Counted from the stretch's first letter, positions 1 to 8,839 are shown. The stretch is DNA of 60,386 nucleotides from Micromonospora sp. MA102 (GCF_025460765.1 NZ_JAMWEG010000027.1:1-60386), one strand, 5' to 3'. The notes: generated by a model not told the origin, from the sequence alone. A program made the numbers and translations.

Positions 1-42
1 GCGGCGAAGTTGATCTCGCCCATTGCCGCCAACCTCATGATC
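1..42. repeat. Palindromic intergenic repeat, copy 1 (cut by window edge)
   Basis: The right arm is intact at 25-42 and the loop is 19 nt (6-24). Only the last five bases of the left arm (1-5) fall inside the window. The right arm is identical over 18 nt to the right arm of the copy at 14852-14906, and the loop length is the same. It lies 18 nt beyond the 3' end of the GNAT gene. No protein is encoded in it. It is probably a dispersed small palindromic element. Confidence 0.7.
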
Positions 43-60
43 GACGGGACGGGGTGGTGG

Positions 61-537
61 TCAGCGCGGGGTGGGTGGGGTGAGTTCGGCGATGAGTTCG
101 TCGTCGTCCATGGCGCCGGTCGGGTGAAAGCCCAGGGAGCCGTAGAGGGTGGCGGCGGCGGTGTTGTCGGGGCGGTAGCTGAGGCGGATCGGTTGTCCGG
201 CCTTGCTGAGCCAGTCGGTGAGGGTCTTCACGGCGGCGCGGCCGATGCCGCGGTCCTGCTCGGCGGCGTCGATGACCATGCCGCCGATCCAGCGGGAGCC
301 GTCGTCGTCCACACCCCACATGACGTGCCCGACCACCGTCTCGTCCGCACAGACGGCGAGCGAGGTCCAGACGTCCGAGCGCATGGTCAGCACCAGGTAG
401 CGGGCCGCCAGCGCCGGCACGAACGCGCGCTGGTCGTCGCGGGGCGCGACGTCGGCCACCGCCCGCCAGTTGTCGTCGCCCACCGGCCGCAGGGTCACCC
501 GGCGGCCGGAGCGGTCACACAGCCCGGAATCGATCAT
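61..537 (-). CDS. GNAT-family N-acetyltransferase
   Basis: A 158-residue protein, normal length for a single GNAT domain. The acetyl-CoA-binding stretch is visible as QDRGIGRAAVKTL (about residues 109-121), matching the Q/RxxGxG/A motif. It is followed by the typical C-terminal segment with an N-A-A-A-LY-SLGF motif (about 136-148). GNAT enzymes move an acetyl group from acetyl-CoA to an amine; the substrate cannot be read from sequence. The ATG start at 537 gives a complete domain, but no clear ribosome-binding site precedes it. The gene is monocistronic, downstream of the AraC-DinB gene on the same strand, and ends beside a palindromic repeat. Confidence 0.85.
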   Translation of the reverse strand: MIDSGLCDRSGRRVTLRPVGDDNWRAVADVAPRDDQRAFVPALAARYLVLTMRSDVWTSLAVCADETVVGHVMWGVDDDGSRWIGGMVIDAAEQDRGIGRAAVKTLTDWLSKAGQPIRLSYRPDNTAAATLYGSLGFHPTGAMDDDELIAELTPPTPR

Positions 538-668
538 GACGGTCAGCCTAGGTCCGGCCCGCCCACCGGGCCATCGCTTTCGCCGGAGCCGGCCGGTACG
601 CCGAGGTGGCGGTGTGGGACACCGCCACCTCGGCGAGCCGGGCCGGGCCGGGCCGGCGGGAGCGGAGG

Positions 669-1604
669 TCAGCCGCCCGCCGTGGTCGCGGCGGCGTCCA
701 GGTAGGGGCGGGGGTCGCCGGCACCGAGGTCGGTGATCCCGGCGCTGTGCAGGGCGCCGATGGCCAGCGTGCGGCGCACGGCGGCGAAGGTGATCACGTG
801 GCCGATGGTGCCGCCCAGGCTGTGGGTGGTCGGCGGCGTGCAGGTGGTGTCGACGAAGGTGTCCGCCAGGGTGCCGGCGTCGAGCGTCCGGGCCACGAAG
901 GCCCGCCAGTCGCGCCCGGCGACCGCGTGCCGGGCGGCCAGCCCGGACACCGACCGGTCGCTCTCGTCGGGCCACTCGCCGCCGCGCAGCGCCGAGAGCC
1001 AGTGCTCCTCCTGGGTGACCATGGCGTTGATCAGCGAGCGGAGCGTCGGCTGCTCGTCGATGGTCTCCACGGACACGGTGACGGGACGGTCGAGCACCTC
1101 GTCGTCGAGGGTGCCCGCGCGCTCGATGATCGCGGTGAGGGTCTGGACGTGGTGGTCGACCAGGTGCTGGAGGACGTTCATCGGAGTCTCCTGACGTGTC
1201 GCGGGCAGCCGTAGGCCGCCGGGCGGTTGGAAGTGGACGCCGCTGGGGCAGGGCAGCTCCAGCTCGCGGAAGGTCAGCGGCGGGCGGCGCCGGAGCAGGG
1301 TGGGTGCGGTGCCGTACGACCGCTGGAAGGCGCGGGTGAACGCCTCGTGCGAGCCGTACCCGGCCTCGACGGCGATGTCGAGGACGGTCCGGTCGCTGGT
1401 GATGAGCCGGTGCGCGGCGCGCTCCAGGAGCAGGCGGCGGCGCAGCGCGCCCGGCGGTTCCCCGGTGGCCGCGGCGACCAGCCGGTCGAAGTGGAACCGG
1501 GACAGGTGGGCCCGCGCGGCCAGCTCCGCCGGCCCGGTCTCCGGGTCGTCCAGGGCTTCCTGGAGCCAGTCGAGGAGGCCGGTGAGTCCGTCCGTCTGGG
1601 TCAT
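669..1604 (-). CDS. AraC-type HTH regulator fused to a DinB-like domain
   Basis: A 311-residue protein. Residues about 1-105 are an AraC/XylS double helix-turn-helix, with the LDIAVEAGYGSHEAFTRAF signature and a following YGTAP. After a linker, the C-terminal ~170 residues resemble the DinB/DUF664 four-helix fold, with His at HLVDHH, EEHW and GHVITF positions typical of its metal triad. The usual C-terminal partner of an AraC HTH is a ligand domain such as GyrI-like, so this pairing is unusual. An internal ATG at 1181 has an AGGAG seven bases upstream, so a separate 170-residue DinB protein may also be made. DinB folds include mycothiol-dependent enzymes; no ligand can be assigned. Confidence 0.8.
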   Translation of the reverse strand: MTQTDGLTGLLDWLQEALDDPETGPAELAARAHLSRFHFDRLVAAATGEPPGALRRRLLLERAAHRLITSDRTVLDIAVEAGYGSHEAFTRAFQRSYGTAPTLLRRRPPLTFRELELPCPSGVHFQPPGGLRLPATRQETPMNVLQHLVDHHVQTLTAIIERAGTLDDEVLDRPVTVSVETIDEQPTLRSLINAMVTQEEHWLSALRGGEWPDESDRSVSGLAARHAVAGRDWRAFVARTLDAGTLADTFVDTTCTPPTTHSLGGTIGHVITFAAVRRTLAIGALHSAGITDLGAGDPRPYLDAAATTAGG

Positions 1605-1619
1605 GTGCACAGCGTGCAC
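1605..1619. promoter_or_regulatory. Repeated GTGCAC site at the AraC-DinB start
   Basis: Two GTGCAC hexamers, each itself a palindrome, are separated by AGC directly upstream of the ATG at 1604. The position suggests an operator, possibly autoregulatory. Inference from symmetry only. Confidence 0.3.
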
Positions 1620-1651
1620 CCGGCCGGGGCGGTGCCGCTTGATCGCCGTTG

Positions 1652-1706
1652 CGCACCCGCGCCCCGCGGGCAGCCGCCGTCCGGGGTACGGCCGGGCGCG
1701 GGTGCG
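1652..1706 (-). terminator. Terminator hairpin after dapB
   Basis: Perfect 13-bp inverted repeat: CGCACCCGCGCCC at 1652-1664 pairs with 1694-1706, around a 29-nt GC-rich loop. It begins 7 nt after the dapB stop codon and has no T tract, as is common in actinobacteria. It marks the end of the pnp-peptidase-dapB transcription unit. Confidence 0.6.
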
Positions 1707-1712
1707 GGGAAG

Positions 1713-2471
1713 TCAGTCGAGCAGGGCGTCCAGGCCCACGGTGAGGCCCGGCCGGCGGCGCACCTCACGCACCGCCAGCAGCACGCCGGGCATGAACGAG
1801 GCCCGGTCGTACGAGTCGTGCCGGATGGTCAGCGTCTCGCCGGTGGTGCCGAAGAGGACCTCCTGGTGGGCGACCAGACCGGTGGCGCGGACGGCGTGGA
1901 CGCGTACCCCGTCGATGTCGGCGCCGCGGGCGCCGGGCACCTCGTCCCTGGTGGCGTCGGGGGTGGGGCCGAGACCGGCCTCGGCGCGGGCCTGCGCGAC
2001 GAGCCGGGCCGTGTGGGTGGCGGTGCCGCTGGGCGCGTCGAGCTTGCGGGGGTGGTGCTGCTCGATGATCTCGACCGACTCGAAGTGCCGGGCGGCGCGG
2101 GCCGCGAACTGCATCATGAGCACCGCGCCGATGCCGAAGTTGGGGGCGATCACCACGCCGACGCCGGGCTTGCCGGCCAGCCAGCCGCGCACCTGGTCGA
2201 GACGCTGCCCGGTGAAGCCGGTGGTGCCGACGACCGCGTGGATGCCCTGGTCGACGCACCAGCGCAGGTTGTCCATGACGACGTCCGGGGTGGTGAAGTC
2301 GACGACCACGTCGGCGCCGGAGGCGGCGGAGAGGTCGTCGCCCTGGTCGACGGTGGCCACCAGGTCGAGGTCGCCGGCCGCGTCGACGGCCTTGCAGACC
2401 TCCATGCCCATCCGGCCGTGGGCGCCCAGCACGCCGACCCGGACCCGGGTCTTCTCCTGCTCGTCAGTCAC
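1713..2471 (-). CDS. dapB: 4-hydroxy-tetrahydrodipicolinate reductase
   Basis: A 252-residue protein, the usual length. It catalyses the NAD(P)H-dependent reduction step of lysine/diaminopimelate synthesis in the cytoplasm. The Rossmann dinucleotide motif VGVLGAHGRMG sits at the N-terminus. The active-site block IEQHHPRKLDAPSGTA, with the catalytic His pair, Lys and the substrate-binding S-G-T, is near residues 132-147. The chosen GTG start at 2471 places the Rossmann strand about ten residues in; longer readings add unrelated residues. It follows the M16 peptidase by about 60 bp on the same strand, a common actinobacterial order after pnp. Confidence 0.97.
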   Translation of the reverse strand: MTDEQEKTRVRVGVLGAHGRMGMEVCKAVDAAGDLDLVATVDQGDDLSAASGADVVVDFTTPDVVMDNLRWCVDQGIHAVVGTTGFTGQRLDQVRGWLAGKPGVGVVIAPNFGIGAVLMMQFAARAARHFESVEIIEQHHPRKLDAPSGTATHTARLVAQARAEAGLGPTPDATRDEVPGARGADIDGVRVHAVRATGLVAHQEVLFGTTGETLTIRHDSYDRASFMPGVLLAVREVRRRPGLTVGLDALLD

Positions 2472-2530
2472 GGGGCACAACCTATCCCAATCGGGACGCG
2501 GCCACCCCGACGGACCGGCAAGCGGGACGG

Positions 2531-3925
2531 TCAGCGCGCGGCGAAGGCGGACTCGTCGAACGGGCCCACCACGGCGAGGGACATCGGCCGCGCGAGCAGG
2601 TCGGCGGCGAGGCCGTTCACGTCGTCCAGCGTCACCGCGTCGACCCGGGCCAGCAGCTCGTCGACCGGCATGAGGTTGCCGTAGAGCAGCTCGCCCTTGG
2701 CCAGCCGGCTCATCCGGGAGCCGGTGTCCTCCAGGCCGAGGACGAAGGAACCCTTGCTCATCCCCTTGCCCCGGGCCAGCTCGCCCTCGGTGATCCCGGT
2801 GGCGGCCACCCGCTGGAGCTCGGCGCGGGTCAGGTCCAGCACCTCGTCCACCTTTCCCGGCGCGCAGCCGGCGTAGACGGCGAACAGGCCGCTGTCGGCG
2901 TACTGGCTGGCGTAGGAGTAGACCGAGTAGGCCAGGCCGCGCTGCTCGCGGATCTCCTGGAACAGCCGGCTGGACATGCCGCCGCCGAGCACGTTGTTGA
3001 GCACCCCGAGGGCGAAGCGCCGCTCGTCGGTGCGGTCGATGCCGGGGCAGCCGAGGATGACGTGCGCCTGCTCGGTCTCCTTCGGCTCGACCAGGTTCGC
3101 GGCCGGCCTGGTGCGTACCGCCGGGGTGGCCGGCCGGTGCGCGGCCGGTGCGGCCGGGTCGGTGTCCAGCGGAGTGCCGCGCAGCGCCTGCCGGACCAGC
3201 TTGACCACGGCGGCGTGATCGAGGTTGCCGGCGGCGGCGATGACGATCTGCGGCGCCGTGTAGCGGCGGCGGTAGAAGCTCTGGATCTGCCGCCGGGTCA
3301 TCGGCGTGACCGTCTCCTCCGTGCCGGAGATGAGCCGGCCGAGGGGGTGGTCGCCGTAGACCGCGCGGGCGAACAGGTCGTGCACCTCGTCGCCGGGCTC
3401 GTCGTCGTGCATGGCGATCTCTTCGAGGATCACCCCGCGTTCGGTCTCCACGTCGGGGGCAGCCAGCACCGAGTCGGCGACCAGGTCGCACATGACGTCG
3501 ATGGCCAGCGGCAGGTCCTCGTCCAGCACGCGGGCGTAGTAGCAGGTGTATTCCTTCGTGGTGAAGGCGTTGGTCTCGCCGCCCACCGCCTCGATCTCCG
3601 AGGAGATCTCCAGCGCGCTGCGCTTGTTGGTGCCCTTGAAGAGCAGGTGCTCCAGGAAGTGTGCGGCGCCGGCCTGCGGCCCGGTCTCGTCGCGGGAGCC
3701 CACCGCCACCCAGATGCCGAACGAGACGCTGCGCATCGCCGGGATCGCCTCGGTGAGCACGCGCAGGCCGCTGGGGAGCACGGTACGGCGGACGGTGCCG
3801 CCCAGCGGGTCGTCGCTGAGGGTGCGGGTGATCGCCCGGGCGGCTCCGCCAGCGGGGCGCGCGACCTCGGACGACGTCACCCCCCGTCGAGCCGCCGGGG
3901 AGGACGAACGCCGGGTCCGACTCAC
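2531..3925 (-). CDS. M16-family zinc metallopeptidase
   Basis: A 464-residue protein with the inverted zinc motif HxxEH seen as HFLEH (about residue 90), followed by the downstream Glu region ETERGVILEEI. The C-terminal half carries the inactive M16 lobe with GGGMSSRLFQEIREQRGLAY. This is the mitochondrial-processing-peptidase-like/PqqL-type protein that regularly follows pnp in actinobacteria; it is predicted to cleave peptides, with unknown substrate. The GTG at 3925 lies 13 bp after the pnp stop and is preceded by a purine-rich AGCAGG, so it is probably translated from the pnp transcript. Confidence 0.93.
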   Translation of the reverse strand: MSRTRRSSSPAARRGVTSSEVARPAGGAARAITRTLSDDPLGGTVRRTVLPSGLRVLTEAIPAMRSVSFGIWVAVGSRDETGPQAGAAHFLEHLLFKGTNKRSALEISSEIEAVGGETNAFTTKEYTCYYARVLDEDLPLAIDVMCDLVADSVLAAPDVETERGVILEEIAMHDDEPGDEVHDLFARAVYGDHPLGRLISGTEETVTPMTRRQIQSFYRRRYTAPQIVIAAAGNLDHAAVVKLVRQALRGTPLDTDPAAPAAHRPATPAVRTRPAANLVEPKETEQAHVILGCPGIDRTDERRFALGVLNNVLGGGMSSRLFQEIREQRGLAYSVYSYASQYADSGLFAVYAGCAPGKVDEVLDLTRAELQRVAATGITEGELARGKGMSKGSFVLGLEDTGSRMSRLAKGELLYGNLMPVDELLARVDAVTLDDVNGLAADLLARPMSLAVVGPFDESAFAAR

Positions 3926-3938
3926 GAGGAACCTGCTC

Positions 3939-6203
3939 TCAGTTCGACGAGGGGTGGGTGGTGCGGTGGTGACGAACGGGGCCGGCCGGACGCTCGCCGC
4001 CCTCGGCCTCGGCCGGCGCCTCGGCACCCTCCGGACGGATCTTGTCCAGGTAGATCTTCCCGCGGGCGTCGATGTCCGCGATCTCCACCTCGACCCGGTC
4101 GCCGACGTTGAGGAAGTCCTCGACCTTCTCGACCCGCTTGCCGTCGCCCACCTTGGAGATGTGCAGCAGGCCGTCGCGGCCCGGGAGCAGCGAGATGAAG
4201 GCGCCGAACGCTGCGGTCTTCACCACGGTGCCCAGGAACCGCTCGCCCACCTTCGGCAGGGTCGGGTTGGCGATGCCGTTGATCCGGTCCACCGCGGCCT
4301 GGGCGGACGGGCCGTTGGTCGCGCCGACGTAGATGGTGCCGTCGTCCTCGATGGAGATCTCGGCGCCGGTCTCGTCCTGGATGGCGTTGATGGTCTGGCC
4401 CTTCGGGCCGATCACCATGCCGATCTTGTCGACCGGGATCTTCACCGTGGTGACCCGCGGCGCGTACTCCGACATCTCGGCCGGCGCCTCGATGGCCCGC
4501 TTCATCACGTCGAGGATGGTCTGCCGGGCCTCGTTCGCCTGCTGCAGCGCGGCGGCCAGCACGTCCGACGGGATGCCGTCGAGCTTGGTGTCGAGCTGCA
4601 GCGCGGTGACGAATTCCGGCGTGCCGGCGACCTTGAAGTCCATGTCGCCGAACGCGTCCTCGGCGCCGAGGATGTCGGTCAGCGTCACGTACTGGGTCTT
4701 GCCGTCCACCTCGTCGGAGATGAGGCCCATGGCGATGCCGGCGACCGGCGCCTTCAGCGGCACACCGGCCGAGAGCAGGCCCAGCGTCGAGGCGCAGACC
4801 GAGCCCATCGAGGTGGAGCCGTTGGAGCCGAGCGCCTCGGAGACCTGCCGGATGGCGTACGGGAACTCCTCGCGCGACGGCAGCACCGGGATCAGCGCCC
4901 GCTCGGCCAGCGCGCCGTGGCCGATCTCGCGCCGCTTCGGCGAGCCGACCCGGCCGGTCTCACCGGTCGAGTACGGCGGGAAGTTGTAGTTGTGCATGTA
5001 GCGCTTGCGGTTCTCCGGGGACAGCGTGTCCACCATCTGCTCCATGCGCAGCATGTTCAGCGTGGTGACGCCCAGGATCTGGGTCTCGCCCCGCTCGAAC
5101 AGCGCCGAGCCGTGCACCCGCGGCAGCACGCCGACCTCGGCGGTCAGCGGGCGGATGTCCCGCGGGCCGCGGCCGTCGATGCGGACCTGCTCGCGCAGCA
5201 CCCGGTTGCGGACCTCGGACTTGGTCAGCGACCGGAAGGCGGCGGAGAGCTCCTTCTCGCGGCCCTCGAACCGGCTGCCGAGCTCCTCGGCGACCTTGGC
5301 CTTGACCCGGTCCAGGGCCTCCTCGCGGTCCGCCTTGCCGGCGATCTTGAGGGCCTCGGCGACCTCGGCGCGGGCCAGGTCGGCCACCGCCTGATAGACG
5401 TCGTCCTGGTAGTCCAGGAACACCGGGAACTCGGCGACCGGCTTGGCGGCCACCTCGGCCAGCTCGCTCTGCGCGCGGCACAGCTCGCGGATCGCCGGCT
5501 TGGCGGCCTCCAGGCCGCTGGCCACGATCTCCTCGGTCGGGGCGGTGGCGCCGCCCGCGATCAGGGCCACGGCGTGCGGCGTCGCCTCGGCCTCGACCAT
5601 CATGATCGCGACGTCGCCGTCGGCCAGCGCCCGGCCGGCCACGACCATGTCGAAGGTGGCCCGGGCCAGCTCCTCCAGGGTCGGGAAGGCGACCCACTGG
5701 CCGTCGACGTGCGCGACCCGGGTCGCGCCGATCGGGCCGGAGAACGGCAGTCCGGAGAGCTTGGTCGACATCGAGGCGGCGTTGATCGCCACCACGTCGT
5801 ACGGGTGCTGCGGGTCGAGGGCCAGCACGGTCTCGACGACCTGGACCTCGTTGCGCAGGCCCTTGACGAACGACGGGCGCAGCGGCCGGTCGATCAGCCG
5901 GCAGGTGAGGATGGCGTCCTCACTGGGCCGGCCCTCGCGGCGGAAGAACGAGCCGGGGATCCGGCCCGCGGCGTACATCCGCTCCTCGACGTCGACGGTC
6001 AGCGGAAAGAAGTCGAACTGCTCCCGGGGCTGCTTGCCGGCGGTGGTGGCGGAGAGGACGACCGTCTCGCCGAGCTGGGCGATGACGGAGCCGGCGGCCT
6101 GACGGGCCAGCCGGCCGGTGGAGAAGGTGATCTCGCGGGTGCCGAAGGACCCGTTGTCGATCACGGCGGTGCGGGATTCGGTGCCGAGGTTGGTCTCGGT
6201 CAT
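3939..6203 (-). CDS. pnp: Polyribonucleotide nucleotidyltransferase (PNPase)
   Basis: A 754-residue protein with the standard order: two RNase PH domains joined by an alpha-helical linker, then KH (IGPKGQTINAIQ, about residue 600) and S1 (about 640-705) RNA-binding domains. It is a phosphate-dependent 3'-5' exoribonuclease and can also synthesise tails; in actinobacteria it may act as the polyadenylating activity. The ATG at 6203 has AAGGAG upstream. It follows rpsO, as in most bacteria, with a hairpin-rich 223-bp intergenic leader. Confidence 0.98.
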   Translation of the reverse strand: MTETNLGTESRTAVIDNGSFGTREITFSTGRLARQAAGSVIAQLGETVVLSATTAGKQPREQFDFFPLTVDVEERMYAAGRIPGSFFRREGRPSEDAILTCRLIDRPLRPSFVKGLRNEVQVVETVLALDPQHPYDVVAINAASMSTKLSGLPFSGPIGATRVAHVDGQWVAFPTLEELARATFDMVVAGRALADGDVAIMMVEAEATPHAVALIAGGATAPTEEIVASGLEAAKPAIRELCRAQSELAEVAAKPVAEFPVFLDYQDDVYQAVADLARAEVAEALKIAGKADREEALDRVKAKVAEELGSRFEGREKELSAAFRSLTKSEVRNRVLREQVRIDGRGPRDIRPLTAEVGVLPRVHGSALFERGETQILGVTTLNMLRMEQMVDTLSPENRKRYMHNYNFPPYSTGETGRVGSPKRREIGHGALAERALIPVLPSREEFPYAIRQVSEALGSNGSTSMGSVCASTLGLLSAGVPLKAPVAGIAMGLISDEVDGKTQYVTLTDILGAEDAFGDMDFKVAGTPEFVTALQLDTKLDGIPSDVLAAALQQANEARQTILDVMKRAIEAPAEMSEYAPRVTTVKIPVDKIGMVIGPKGQTINAIQDETGAEISIEDDGTIYVGATNGPSAQAAVDRINGIANPTLPKVGERFLGTVVKTAAFGAFISLLPGRDGLLHISKVGDGKRVEKVEDFLNVGDRVEVEIADIDARGKIYLDKIRPEGAEAPAEAEGGERPAGPVRHHRTTHPSSN

Positions 6204-6278
6204 GTGCTGTGGTGCTCCTTCGCGTCGTCGGCCCACGACACGGGGAACTGCTCAGGCGGCCGGTCTTCGATCGAAGCG

Positions 6279-6312
6279 CCCGGGTGGCCGGCATGATGCC
6301 GGGGTGCCCGGG
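6279..6312 (-). promoter_or_regulatory. Hairpin in the pnp leader
   Basis: An imperfect stem in the rpsO-pnp gap: outer CCCGGG pairs (6279-6284 with 6307-6312) and inner CCGGC/GCCGG pairs (6288-6292 with 6298-6302) around ATGAT. In other bacteria pnp leaders contain a processed stem-loop used in autocontrol. A similar role here is inferred from position. Confidence 0.4.
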
Positions 6313-6392
6313 GGCCACTACCGGAGACCGGTGCGCTGACCGGTTCCCTCTCGGTCGGTCGCGTGGCCGGGTTCTTCTGGTGGTACCGGAAC

Positions 6393-6420
6393 GGGGGAGC
6401 GGCCGCGTGGCCACTCCCCC
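6393..6420 (-). terminator. Hairpin after rpsO
   Basis: Stem GGGGGAG/CTCCCCC (6393-6399 with 6414-6420) is extended inside by GGCC/GGCC around a GCGT loop with one mismatch. It starts 6 nt past the rpsO stop. It probably acts as a terminator or processing/attenuation point between rpsO and pnp; no T tract follows. Confidence 0.6.
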
Positions 6421-6426
6421 GTCACG

Positions 6427-6696
6427 TCATCGGCGCAGGCCGAGCCGCTCGATGAGCGACCGGTAGCGGTTGATGTCCTTCTTCTGGACGTAGTTGAGCA
6501 GCCGGCGGCGACGGCCGACCAGCAGCAGCAGCCCGCGGCGGCTGTGGTGGTCGTGCTTGTGCACCTTCAGGTGCTCGGTGAGCTCGGCGATCCGCTTGGT
6601 GAGGACCGCGACCTGCACCTCCGGCGAACCGGTGTCGCCCTCGGCGGTCGCGTACTCCGAGCGGATCTTGGCCTTGGCTTCCTGGTCGAGCGCCAT
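6427..6696 (-). CDS. rpsO: 30S ribosomal protein S15
   Basis: An 89-residue protein, exactly family length, with the conserved GDTGSPEVQVAVLTKRI and HKHDHHSRRGLLLLVGRRRR segments. It binds 16S rRNA and nucleates assembly of the small-subunit platform. It sits between ribF and pnp, the usual neighbourhood. S15 represses its own mRNA in other bacteria, so the hairpin-rich region upstream could be a control site. Confidence 0.99.
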   Translation of the reverse strand: MALDQEAKAKIRSEYATAEGDTGSPEVQVAVLTKRIAELTEHLKVHKHDHHSRRGLLLLVGRRRRLLNYVQKKDINRYRSLIERLGLRR

Positions 6697-6803
6697 GTTC
6701 TCCCTGTTTCGTGGAACGGTAGATGAGGTCCGGATCGGTCGGAGTGACCGGGAAACGGACCGGTTCCTCGCACCCGCGGCGTCGTGCAGGCACGCGAGGC
6801 CCC

Positions 6804-6821
6804 ACGTCGGTCAGCCGACGT
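6804..6821. promoter_or_regulatory. Inverted repeat upstream of rpsO
   Basis: ACGTCGG-TCAG-CCGACGT is a perfect 7-bp stem in the ribF-rpsO gap, about 110 bp before the rpsO start. It could be an rpsO leader structure or part of ribF termination. Position is the only evidence for function. Confidence 0.35.
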
Positions 6822-6863
6822 CCCCGCCAGCCTACCAGCCCGAGCGGGAACCGCCCGGTGAAG

Positions 6864-6900
6864 GGCCGCGAAGCGGCCGGTCGGCGCGCTCAGCCGACCG
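6864..6900 (-). terminator. Double hairpin at the end of ribF
   Basis: A GGCCGC-GAA-GCGGCC hairpin (6864-6878) abuts CGGTCGGC/GCCGACCG (6878-6885 with 6893-6900), whose loop contains the ribF stop codon. Likely termination or 3'-end protection of the truB-ribF message. Confidence 0.45.
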
Positions 6901-7816
6901 CCCGGCGGGTCCGCTCCACGTCCTCGGCCATCTGGGCCACCAACGGCTCGATCGCGTCATACCTCCGTTGTTCCCGCAGGTGCGCCACGAAGTCCAGGGC
7001 CAGCCGCTCGCCGTAGAGGTCGCCGCTGAAGTCCAGCGCGTACGCCTCCACCCGGCGCTCCCGGCCGGAGAAGGTCGGGTTGGTGCCGATGGAGACCGCC
7101 GCCGCGAGGGGCTCCCCGCCCCGGCGGACCAGCCGGGCGGCATACACCCCGTCGGCGGGGATGGCCGCGTACCGGTGGGTCAGCAGGTTGGCCGTCGGGT
7201 AACCCAGCTCACGCCCGCGCTGGTCACCACGGACCACCACGCCCTCGACCCGGTGCGGACGCCCCAGCGCGGCGGCCGCCGCGGCCACGTCGCCCGCGTC
7301 GACGCAGGAGCGGATGTACGTGGAGGAGAACACCGTGCCCGCCTCGGCGACCAGCGGGGCGCCCTCCACCCCGAAGCCGAAGGTGCGGCCCAGCCGCTCC
7401 AGCAGCGCCACGTCCCCGGCCGCCCGGTGCCCGAACCGGAAGTTGTCGCCCACCACCACGAGCGCGGCGTGCAGGTGCTCGACCAGGACGTCGTGCACGA
7501 ACGCCTCGGCCGGCAGCCGGGAGAACTCCGGGGTGAACGGCACCACGCAGAGCACGTCGACGCCGAGCGCCTCGATCAACTCGGCCTTGCGGGCCGGCTC
7601 GGTGAGCACGGCGGGGTGCGAGCCGGGGCGCACCACCTCGGCCGGGTGCGGATCGAAGGTCACCACGACCGACTTGACGCCCAGCTCGCGGGCGCGCGCC
7701 ACGGCGTGGCCGATGGTGGCCTGGTGGCCCTTGTGCACGCCGTCGAAGACGCCGATGGTGACCACCGAACGTCCCCAGCCGCCGGGCGCCGCCTCGTACC
7801 CCCGCCACCGCTGCAT
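6890..7816 (-). CDS. ribF: Bifunctional riboflavin kinase / FAD synthetase
   Basis: A 308-residue protein. The N-terminal FMN adenylyltransferase domain has the nucleotidyltransferase motifs TIGVFDGVHKGHQ and a later SSTYIR near residue 165. The C-terminal kinase domain has RGRELGYPTANL and the GVYAA and GTNPTF segments. It phosphorylates riboflavin to FMN and adenylates FMN to FAD. It follows truB by 28 bp and is probably co-transcribed with it; this order is conserved in bacteria. Confidence 0.97.
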   Translation of the reverse strand: MQRWRGYEAAPGGWGRSVVTIGVFDGVHKGHQATIGHAVARARELGVKSVVVTFDPHPAEVVRPGSHPAVLTEPARKAELIEALGVDVLCVVPFTPEFSRLPAEAFVHDVLVEHLHAALVVVGDNFRFGHRAAGDVALLERLGRTFGFGVEGAPLVAEAGTVFSSTYIRSCVDAGDVAAAAAALGRPHRVEGVVVRGDQRGRELGYPTANLLTHRYAAIPADGVYAARLVRRGGEPLAAAVSIGTNPTFSGRERRVEAYALDFSGDLYGERLALDFVAHLREQRRYDAIEPLVAQMAEDVERTRRAVG

Positions 7817-7844
7817 GCCGCTCCTCCCCTGTCCGCCCGCGCCG

Positions 7845-8729
7845 TCAGGCGGGGGCCAGCACGATCTCCGCGCGGGCCCGCCCGTCCCGCTCGCTGACGA
7901 TAGCGATCAACCCGCCGTCCGGGCCGAAGACCGCGTACGGTCCCGCGATGCCCGCCGGGTCCAGCGGCCCGCCGTGGGAGAGCACCCGGGCCTCCTCGGG
8001 CGTGGCGTCCCGGCGCGGGAAGAACCGGCCGGCGGCCGCGTCCAACGGCAGGTTCACCACGTCCGGCGCGCGCTGCTCCAGCGCGTCGAGGGTGGCCGCC
8101 TCGGCCAGGGTGAACCCGCCGACCGCGGTGCGGCGCAGCGCGGTGAGGTGGCCGCCGACCCCGAGCGCCAGGCCCGCGTCCCGGGCGATGGCCCGGATGT
8201 ACGTCCCGGAGGAGCAGGTGACGTCGACGTCGACGTCCACCACGTCCGGGGCGGCCCGGCGGATCGCCAGCACGTCCAGCCGGGAGATGGTCACCCGGCG
8301 GGCCGGCAGTTCGACGCTCTCCCCCTCGCGCACCCGCTTGTACGCCCGCTGTCCGTCGATCTTGATGGCGCTGACCGCGCTGGGCACCTGGTCGACCTCG
8401 CCGGTGAGCGCGGCGAGCGCGGCGCGGACCGCCTCGTCGGTCACGGTGCCGGCCGGGGTGGTGGCGATCACGTCGCCCTCCGCGTCGTCGGTGACCGTCG
8501 CCTGGCCGAGCCGGATCGTCGCGGTGTAGCTCTTGCCGGCGCCGATCACGTAGGTGAGCAGGCGGGTGGCCCGGCCCACGCCGATGACCAGCACGCCGGT
8601 CGCCATCGGGTCCAGCGTGCCGCCGTGCCCCACGCGCCGGGTCCGGGCCAGCCGCCGGATCCGGGCGACCACGTCGTGGGACGTCATGCCGCCGGGCTTG
8701 TCGACCACGATCAGACCGTCTGCGCTCAC
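7845..8729 (-). CDS. truB: tRNA pseudouridine(55) synthase
   Basis: A 294-residue protein that isomerises U55 in the tRNA T-loop. The N-terminal IVVDKPGGMTSHDVV and the catalytic-Asp motif GHGGTLDPMATGVLV are plain. The later GxYIR-type segment SSGTYIRAIARD is also present, and the C-terminal ~60 residues form a PUA-like extension. The GTG at 8729 is chosen because family homology starts directly after it; the longer ORF reads into the divergent intergenic region. It lies head-to-head with the first member of the paralogous membrane cassette, 110 bp away. Confidence 0.96.
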   Translation of the reverse strand: MSADGLIVVDKPGGMTSHDVVARIRRLARTRRVGHGGTLDPMATGVLVIGVGRATRLLTYVIGAGKSYTATIRLGQATVTDDAEGDVIATTPAGTVTDEAVRAALAALTGEVDQVPSAVSAIKIDGQRAYKRVREGESVELPARRVTISRLDVLAIRRAAPDVVDVDVDVTCSSGTYIRAIARDAGLALGVGGHLTALRRTAVGGFTLAEAATLDALEQRAPDVVNLPLDAAAGRFFPRRDATPEEARVLSHGGPLDPAGIAGPYAVFGPDGGLIAIVSERDGRARAEIVLAPA

Positions 8730-8839
8730 GACGGCCAAGCCTGCCAGACGGCGGTGATCGGCCCTGCGGGGGATACCGCATCGATCGAGCCGGGTGTCAA
8801 GATCATGCGCCCCCTGCACCCCCCTCCTGCCCGGGAAGC

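Noticed and set aside
3546..6296. A 916-codon open frame antisense to pnp
   Set aside because: Shadow of pnp; no domain and Arg/Gly/Asp-skewed composition.
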